Assembly: GCF_018881545.1 (NCBI RefSeq)
Contig: NZ_JACVQD010000001.1
Coordinates: 112,380-176,379, forward strand
Reading direction: 5' to 3'
Length of the DNA stretch: 64,000 nucleotides
Source: Polynucleobacter alcilacus
Lineage (GTDB): Bacteria; Pseudomonadota; Gammaproteobacteria; Burkholderiales; Burkholderiaceae
Shown here: positions 58,630-64,000 of the stretch, piece by piece
How positions within the stretch are numbered: the first letter of the stretch is position 1
How the letters are laid out: each line of letters opens with the position of its first letter
Translations under genes and position numbers: made by a program
The notes under the pieces: model-generated
Told to the model about the DNA's origin: nothing
The model's database searches: none
Seen by the model: only the letters and a program-made list of their open reading frames with translations

Positions 58630-60375
58630 ATGTCTCTTATTCGCCTTGCTGGATTCTTATTCTTTATAGTCGCTTTGCTTTTTGCTCACACTGTGCGTGC
58701 GGCAGCGGTTTATCCCATTGACAATGCAGCCATATTGGCAGGCTCCAAATTTGACATCAAAGTGGAGCTCAATCATGTTATTAATCTTGAAGAGCTAGTG
58801 ATTGATATCAATGGCGCACCACTCAACAAGCTCATCGCTGTTAAGCCTGAATTTATCCCCAATGAAAATGGGAAGGGCAGCTCAATCCTCTTTAGAGATG
58901 TGCAATTAGCCAAAGCAGGAAAATACCAACTGACCGCTCGCATCCCTCAAGAACGATTGCAGGTGACATGGGATGTGTATTCTAGCGGTCCGCGCCGGGT
59001 AAAAAATATCATTCTATTTGTTGGCGACGGTATGACCATCGCTAATCGAACTGCTGCTCGAGTTCTTTCCAAGGGAATTGTTGAGGGTAAATATCAGGGT
59101 AAATTGGCATTTGATGATATGCCGAGCACAGCAATGATTGGCACCTCAGGATCGGATTCTTTGATTACTGACTCTGCCAACTCAATGAGCGCCTATACCA
59201 CTGGCCACAAGACTGCAGTCAATGCGATGGGTGTGTATGTATCACGCGCCAGCGATAACTTATCGCATCCTAAAGTAGAAACCATTACTGAATTAGTTAA
59301 ACGCAATACAAAAATGTCAGTAGGTATTGTGTCTGATTCTGAATTACAAGATGCAACGCCTGGTGCGATGGTTGCCCATACTCGTCGTCGTGCAGATAAA
59401 CAATACATTGCCGATCAACTGCTAGCCAGTCATGCTGAAGTGATTCTTGGGGGAGGATCAGCCTATTTCTATCCCCAGTCAAGTAAGGGATCAAAACGTA
59501 AAGATGAAAAAAATCTGATTGATGCCTTTAAAGCAGATGGCTATCAATTGGCATTTACTAAACAAGAATTGCTTGCGGCTGCCAATAATAAAAATACTAA
59601 GAAATTGTTTGGCGTATTTCATCCGGACAATATGGATGGATCCTTGGATCGTTTGTTTTTAAAGAAGAACACCGTCGCTCAATACCCTCATCAGCCGGAT
59701 TTGACAGAGATGACGCAGTCCGCTATCGAGGTGTTAGCTCGGAATCCCAATGGATTTTTTCTCATGGTCGAGGCCGCACTCATCGACAAATTTAACCACC
59801 CCTTAGATTGGGAGCGAGCTGCTTTCGATACCATCATGCTCAGTAATGCAGTACAAATTGCTAAGGATTTTGCAAAGACCCATCCTGATACCCTCATTAT
59901 CGTTACTCCTGATCACACCCACAGTGGCTCGATTAGCGGGGTAGTGCATGATGACAAGCCAGGGCCCTTGCGCGAGAAGGTTGGTACATATGCCGAGGCA
60001 GGTTACCCAAATTATCCCAAAGCCGATGTTCAAGGTTACCCCAATCAAATCGACGTATCTAAACGACTCGCTTTTTTCTACGGTAATTATCCTGACCACT
60101 ACGAGACGATGCATCCAAAGTTGGACGGCACATTTGTGCCTGCAATTAAGGGTGAGAACGGAAAGTTTGTTGCAAATCCAAAGTATCTTCAATTAGAAGA
60201 AGATGCTATTCATATCGGTGGCAATCTTCCTACGCACCAAGAAACAGGCGTACATACTGCGGATGATGCAGTTCTCAATGCCATGGGCCCAGGCTCGGAA
60301 AAATTCAAAGGCTTTATGGATAACACGGAAGTTTTTAAAGTCATGGTGCAAACTTTAGGGTTGGGTAGCAAATAA
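58630..60375 (+). CDS. Periplasmic alkaline phosphatase with N-terminal beta domain
   Basis: 581 residues. Signal peptide to about VRAA24. Residues about 25-115 look like a beta-sandwich extension (VYPIDNAAILAGSKFDIKV). The phosphatase core has metal Asp in FVGDGMTIAN, nucleophile Ser in TDSANSMSAY, metal ligands in TPDHTHSGSISG and the late His in GVHTADDAVLNAMG. Longer than E. coli PhoA (471) because of the extension and loops. Releases phosphate from organic esters. A PhoB-type site precedes it and an mgtC-like gene follows after 19 bp. Confidence 0.9.
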   Translation: MSLIRLAGFLFFIVALLFAHTVRAAAVYPIDNAAILAGSKFDIKVELNHVINLEELVIDINGAPLNKLIAVKPEFIPNENGKGSSILFRDVQLAKAGKYQLTARIPQERLQVTWDVYSSGPRRVKNIILFVGDGMTIANRTAARVLSKGIVEGKYQGKLAFDDMPSTAMIGTSGSDSLITDSANSMSAYTTGHKTAVNAMGVYVSRASDNLSHPKVETITELVKRNTKMSVGIVSDSELQDATPGAMVAHTRRRADKQYIADQLLASHAEVILGGGSAYFYPQSSKGSKRKDEKNLIDAFKADGYQLAFTKQELLAAANNKNTKKLFGVFHPDNMDGSLDRLFLKKNTVAQYPHQPDLTEMTQSAIEVLARNPNGFFLMVEAALIDKFNHPLDWERAAFDTIMLSNAVQIAKDFAKTHPDTLIIVTPDHTHSGSISGVVHDDKPGPLREKVGTYAEAGYPNYPKADVQGYPNQIDVSKRLAFFYGNYPDHYETMHPKLDGTFVPAIKGENGKFVANPKYLQLEEDAIHIGGNLPTHQETGVHTADDAVLNAMGPGSEKFKGFMDNTEVFKVMVQTLGLGSK

Positions 60376-60394
60376 TAATGTTGCTATTTAACTA

Positions 60395-61111
60395 ATGGAG
60401 TCAATCAATAATGTCGATTTCGCTTCTCTAGCAGATACTGCAGTCAGTCTTACTACTGCGTTTCTATTTGGCGGTCTCATTGGTTTTGAGCGCCAGTATC
60501 GCCAAAGAACCGCAGGCTTAAGAACCAATATATTGGTTGCAGTGGGAGCAGCGATCTTTGTAGATGCTGCAAATCGTTTAACCGGCCACGATGGGGCAAT
60601 ACATGTGATGGCCTATGTTGTTTCAGGCATTGGTTTTTTAGGTGCGGGCGTCATCATGCGCGAAGAGGGCAATGTTCGTGGGATCAACACTGCTGCTACG
60701 CTTTGGGCCTCTGGTGCCGTTGGTGCCTGTGCAGGAGCAGACCTGATTCTAGAGGCAGGTCTTGCTACCTTATTCATATTAGCCGCAAATACTTTAATGC
60801 GGCCTGTAGTGCGCTTTATTAACAAACAGCCCCTAGATACCACATCAGTTGAAGTAACCAATTCTGTTTACATTATTACGCCCAAGCATGCGCAAAAAAT
60901 TGCTCTGAAACAGTTTATTGAGACTTTAGAAAAAGCCGGCTATCAGGCTCATGATGTCAAAGTGCATCAGTTTGGTGCTGATGAGGTTGAAATTCAGGCT
61001 GTCCTTACAGACGCTGCAGTAGACGGTAATGAAATGGATGCATTAATCGCACAAATCGCTTCCAAGGACTATGTCAATCAAGCCTTCTGGAGTCCAAGCA
61101 CTACAGATTAA
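60395..61111 (+). CDS. MgtC/SapB family membrane protein (second copy, with C-terminal domain)
   Basis: 238 residues. Four to five membrane helices with MgtC motifs (FGGLIGFERQYRQRTAGLRT, GFLGAGVIMREEGNVRGI, ATLWASGAVGACAGA), then a soluble ACT-like C-terminal domain (about 155-238), the full MgtC layout. It is 19 bp after alkaline phosphatase and probably in the same transcript, which suggests a role under phosphate limitation. Confidence 0.88.
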   Translation: MESINNVDFASLADTAVSLTTAFLFGGLIGFERQYRQRTAGLRTNILVAVGAAIFVDAANRLTGHDGAIHVMAYVVSGIGFLGAGVIMREEGNVRGINTAATLWASGAVGACAGADLILEAGLATLFILAANTLMRPVVRFINKQPLDTTSVEVTNSVYIITPKHAQKIALKQFIETLEKAGYQAHDVKVHQFGADEVEIQAVLTDAAVDGNEMDALIAQIASKDYVNQAFWSPSTTD

Positions 61112-61165
61112 ATACAAACACGCTTATGACATACTGCTGACACAAATGAAGTTCAAGATTCACCC

Positions 61166-61378
61166 GTGAACTTGAGTACAGAATTACAACAATCTACTAT
61201 TACTTGTCCTCATTGCGAGGCATCAGAACTTCTTGAGATCCCAAAGGGGTCCTCACAGCATCTATATCGTTGCCGCTCTTGCCATAATATTCTGAAGCCC
61301 AAGTCTGGTGATTGCTGTATTTTTTGCAGCTTCGGAGATCTTGACTGCTCTAGTGCAGAACAAAATCTGGCTGCCTAG
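61166..61378 (+). CDS. Small zinc-ribbon protein (GDCCxFCSxGDxxC type)
   Basis: 70 residues from a GTG start at 61166 (weak ribosome site). Two CxxC knuckles (CPHCEAS, CRSCH) and then GDCCIFCSFGDLDC, a signature of a short uncharacterised family often written GDCCVFCSYG. Nine Cys in all. Likely binds zinc; function unknown. Confidence 0.65.
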   Translation: MNLSTELQQSTITCPHCEASELLEIPKGSSQHLYRCRSCHNILKPKSGDCCIFCSFGDLDCSSAEQNLAA

Positions 61379-61414
61379 CCCTTTACCATTAGACTAGCCT
61401 GTATATTCATCAAT

Positions 61415-61448
61415 ATGTCACGAATTCTTCATAAAATAGACATATATG
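61415..61448 (+). promoter_or_regulatory. Possible PhoB box and promoter of ppx
   Basis: ATGTCAC (61415-61421), spacer GAAT, TCTTCAT (61426-61432), then 10 bp and TATATG (61443-61448); TATGAT at 61445-61450 also fits. The half-sites are weaker (5/7 and 4/7), so it counts mainly through its shared geometry. Confidence 0.4.
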
Positions 61449-61512
61449 ATTGGTGTTACCTTAGTTGCCTTAGTTACTTTGGTAAGTGTAGTTAGTTTAT
61501 TTAGGAAATATT

Positions 61513-63072
61513 TTGGCAATCCATGCGATCGACCCCTTAATCCAGTCAGATGACCTAGTGGCTGCAGTGGATTTGGGCTCGAATAGTTTTCGAATGCTTG
61601 TTGCTCAGGCTGTTCATACTCCGTCTGGAACTCAACTTCGCCCGATTGATACCTTACGCGAGTCTGTCCGTTTGGCGGCTGGTTTAACGGAACATAAACT
61701 GTTGGGCAATGATGCCTACCAGCGGGGTTTAACAGCGATTAGGCGCTTTGGTGAGCGCATCAGAGGGTTCGACACCTCAAATGTGCGCGCTGTTGCCACG
61801 AACACATTAAGGGTGGCAAAAAATTCTCAGCAGTTTATTGAGGATGCCCAAGTTGCTCTAGGGTTTCCGATTGAAGTCATTGCCGGCGTAGAAGAGGCTA
61901 GGCTGATCTATATTGGCGCTGCCCATGAGGTACCAGCAGTGCAAGGCAATCGCTTGGTTGTGGATATTGGGGGTGGCTCTACTGAATTCATTATTGGTAA
62001 AGGCTATGAACCTAAGCTAATGGAAAGTCTCTACATCGGCTGCGTTTCCCATAGCATGCAATTTTTCCCTAAAGGCAATGTTGATGCGCACGCATTCAAA
62101 GAAGCTGAGTTAGCAGCTAGGCGTGAAATCCAAGTCATTTCTGGGGCTTATCTGAGAAGCGGCTGGAAACAGGCGATTGGCTCTTCAGGCACTGCACGGG
62201 CTTTAGCGGAACTGATTGCAGCTAACAATTTAAATGGACATGCTGATGGGCTAACTATGGGCCGCGTCAATGCCAGTGGATTAATTACCCGTGATGGCTT
62301 ACGGGCCATGAAAAAGCATCTACTCAAATATGAGCATGTTGGCCAAGTAGAGTTATTGGGTCTGAAAGATGATCGAAGAGCTGTGTGGCCAGGCGGACTC
62401 GCCATTATGTTGGCGGTATTTGATGAGCTTGGGATTGAAGAAATGGAAGTCACTGATGCCGCACTCCGCAGTGGGGTTCTATATGACCTACTGGGGCGTT
62501 CACAGCATCATGACATGCGCTACGTTACCGTTGAACAGTTTATGCAGCGCTATTCGTCTGATCGAGAGCAAGCCTCACGCGTTGGGAAATTAGCTGCCGA
62601 ATTCTTGCAACAACTTCCAAAGTCAGAAACGGAAAGCAGGGTAGACAATGTCGCTCTATTGCAATGGGCAGCTAACTTGCATGAGATTGGACTATCGATT
62701 TCACATAATGGTTACCACAAGCATTCAGCCTATATAGTGGGCAATGCCGATATGCCAGGCTTTTCTAAGAATGATCAAGCGCGTTTGGCGGCTTTACTTA
62801 TTGGCCACACTGGTAAACTCGGAAAATTGGCAAATAATGCGAGCTTTTATGACTGGCGTATGTTGTTTTGCTTACGCTTAGCTCAAGTACTCTGCCGAGG
62901 TAGGAGTGATGAGGATTTACCGCGAGTAAGGGTTTCTGAGCGGGAGGGCGTTTATCAAGTCTGTATTTCTAAAGAATGGGCAGTAACCCATCCTTTAACA
63001 GAATTTAGCCTTCTGAAAGAAGCGGCCGAATGGGTGCGTATTGGCCGCCCTTATGAACTCAGTCTGAAATAA
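61513..63072 (+). CDS. ppx: Exopolyphosphatase (Ppx/GppA family)
   Basis: 519 residues from TTG 61513 (AGGAA five bases upstream). Sugar kinase/actin-like fold: AAVDLGSNSFRMLVAQ, the EEARLIYIGA loop, VVDIGGGSTEFIIG and GSSGTARALAEL, followed by a C-terminal HD-like helical domain (about 325-519). Removes terminal phosphate from polyphosphate; GppA-type activity on pppGpp cannot be excluded. No ppk gene is in the window. Confidence 0.92.
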   Translation: MAIHAIDPLIQSDDLVAAVDLGSNSFRMLVAQAVHTPSGTQLRPIDTLRESVRLAAGLTEHKLLGNDAYQRGLTAIRRFGERIRGFDTSNVRAVATNTLRVAKNSQQFIEDAQVALGFPIEVIAGVEEARLIYIGAAHEVPAVQGNRLVVDIGGGSTEFIIGKGYEPKLMESLYIGCVSHSMQFFPKGNVDAHAFKEAELAARREIQVISGAYLRSGWKQAIGSSGTARALAELIAANNLNGHADGLTMGRVNASGLITRDGLRAMKKHLLKYEHVGQVELLGLKDDRRAVWPGGLAIMLAVFDELGIEEMEVTDAALRSGVLYDLLGRSQHHDMRYVTVEQFMQRYSSDREQASRVGKLAAEFLQQLPKSETESRVDNVALLQWAANLHEIGLSISHNGYHKHSAYIVGNADMPGFSKNDQARLAALLIGHTGKLGKLANNASFYDWRMLFCLRLAQVLCRGRSDEDLPRVRVSEREGVYQVCISKEWAVTHPLTEFSLLKEAAEWVRIGRPYELSLK

Positions 63073-63083
63073 GACCCTAAAAA

Positions 63084-63944
63084 TTACAAACCAAAGAAAT
63101 GTTTTGCGTAGCGTGGATTAATTTCTGAAAGACGCAGCATCGTTAATAGATCTGCAGTATTGAAATCAGGATCCCAAGCTGGGGCACTACAAATCTTCGC
63201 ACCAAGCTTGAGGTAGCCTTTGATCAGTGGCGGGGCATCTACCTCTAAGCCGCCATTTAATCTATCGAGTGGCAGAGGTAAGCGTGGGAATGCATGGAAC
63301 TCGGTTGGCGCCATTTGATCGCTGTCCAGAGAGTTATACAGACTTGCTGCAAAGTGACCACCATCAGCCATTGGAATGCTCGCGCAACCGAGCATGATCT
63401 CGTAACCGTTCTTCTGCATATATTGGGCTAGACCACTCCATAGGGCCATAATCACGGCTCCTGAACGGTAATCCTGGTGTACACAAGATCTACCTAGTTC
63501 AACTAATTTTGGCCTGAGGTGATCGAGGCGGGATAGATCAAATTCAGCATCGGAATATAAGCGGCCAATTTCTTGAGCCTTATGGGGAGGCAGGACGCGG
63601 TAGGTACCAACTACCTTTAAGGTATCTTGATCACGAATTAATAAGTGATCGCAATAGGCATCAAATTCGTCTACATCCAAACCTTCAGCATTCTTCGAGA
63701 GGGTTGCACCCATTTCTTCTGCGAATACTTTATAGCGCAATCGTTGTGCTTCTTTAATTTCGCTAGAAGTACTTGCCCATTCAATTTGGAAGGCAGGCCT
63801 TTTTGCTTTCGCTACTTGGCTTATTGCAGGAACTGCCAGCGTTGTAGTTAATTCAGCACGCGTTTTATTGGCGAATTTCTTACCAAATAGCTTTTTAGTG
63901 AGCTTCTTTGATAATTTCTTAATCGGGTTAATTTTGGAGTACAT
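63084..63944 (-). CDS. OlsB-like N-acyltransferase (ornithine lipid synthesis)
   Basis: 286 residues. After a basic N-terminus (about 60 residues) comes a hemolysin-like GNAT acyltransferase domain: EAQRLRYKVFAEEMGA, YCDHLLIRD, VVGTYRVLPP, ELGRSCVHQDYR and IMLGCASIPMADGG. This pattern fits OlsB, which puts a 3-hydroxyacyl group on ornithine to make lyso-ornithine lipid, a phosphorus-free membrane lipid. No olsA is visible in the window. Convergent with ppx (11 bp). Only 56 bp of its upstream region is inside the window and no PhoB box is seen in it. Confidence 0.75.
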   Translation of the reverse strand: MYSKINPIKKLSKKLTKKLFGKKFANKTRAELTTTLAVPAISQVAKAKRPAFQIEWASTSSEIKEAQRLRYKVFAEEMGATLSKNAEGLDVDEFDAYCDHLLIRDQDTLKVVGTYRVLPPHKAQEIGRLYSDAEFDLSRLDHLRPKLVELGRSCVHQDYRSGAVIMALWSGLAQYMQKNGYEIMLGCASIPMADGGHFAASLYNSLDSDQMAPTEFHAFPRLPLPLDRLNGGLEVDAPPLIKGYLKLGAKICSAPAWDPDFNTADLLTMLRLSEINPRYAKHFFGL

Positions 63945-64000
63945 TCTTTTCTTCTCTTTTTTGAAAGAGAAAATCTCGAAGGCGCCAATTGGGTTAGGGA

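Overview
This 64-kb window is chromosomal DNA of a betaproteobacterium, most likely Polynucleobacter or a close Burkholderiaceae relative. That is an inference from the moderate GC, short intergenic gaps, a Bug-type (TctC) solute receptor, mmsA, and the conserved blocks mltD-gloB-yafS-rnhA...dnaQ and yhbY-rlmE-ftsH-folP-glmM. I see no rRNA, tRNA, CRISPR array, transposase or prophage.

Layout. 1-407: 3' end of a DUF1178 gene. 588-8430: a compact chemosensory operon (MCP, CheA, CheW, CheB, CheR) that ends in a receiver-adenylate cyclase fusion; no cheY, cheZ or flagellar gene is present. 8513-11388: polar amino-acid ABC transporter. 11463-18511: carbon metabolism genes (mmsA, old-yellow-enzyme reductase, Bug receptor, amidase, SprT-like metalloprotein, tartrate/malate-type dehydrogenase). 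18519-27272: dnaQ, an RND efflux pair, rnhA, yafS, gloB and mltD. 27310-40710: housekeeping (prpE, carAB, greA, yhbY, rlmE, ftsH, folP, glmM).

41-64 kb reads as a phosphate-stress region: a DUF3141 PHA-synthase-like hydrolase, a phasin, a metallophosphoesterase, the complete pstSCAB-phoU-phoB-phoR operon, an arsenate-reductase/LMW-phosphatase homologue, an alkaline phosphatase, two MgtC-family proteins, exopolyphosphatase (ppx) and an OlsB-like acyltransferase of phosphorus-free ornithine lipid synthesis. By eye I find six sites with the same geometry: two CTGTCAT-like half-sites 11 bp apart, the second ending exactly 10 bp before a -10-like hexamer. They precede the DUF3141 gene, the phasin, pstS, alkaline phosphatase, ppx, and one position with no protein gene behind it. 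That last site (55682-55715) is followed at the expected start point by a 5' hairpin, a CCCUCCC linker and an intrinsic terminator, so it looks like a PhoB-controlled small RNA of about 77 nt.

The two observations most worth pursuing are (1) the Wsp-like chemosensory operon with an adenylate cyclase in place of a diguanylate cyclase, and (2) the predicted PhoB-driven small RNA and the local Pho regulon around it. Smaller items are a 36-codon leader ORF overlapping the TTG start of ftsH, an intrinsic-terminator-like hairpin inside the first codons of folP, an RND efflux pair between rnhA and dnaQ, and a tautomerase homologue without the catalytic proline. All calls come from reading the sequence; no database search was run.
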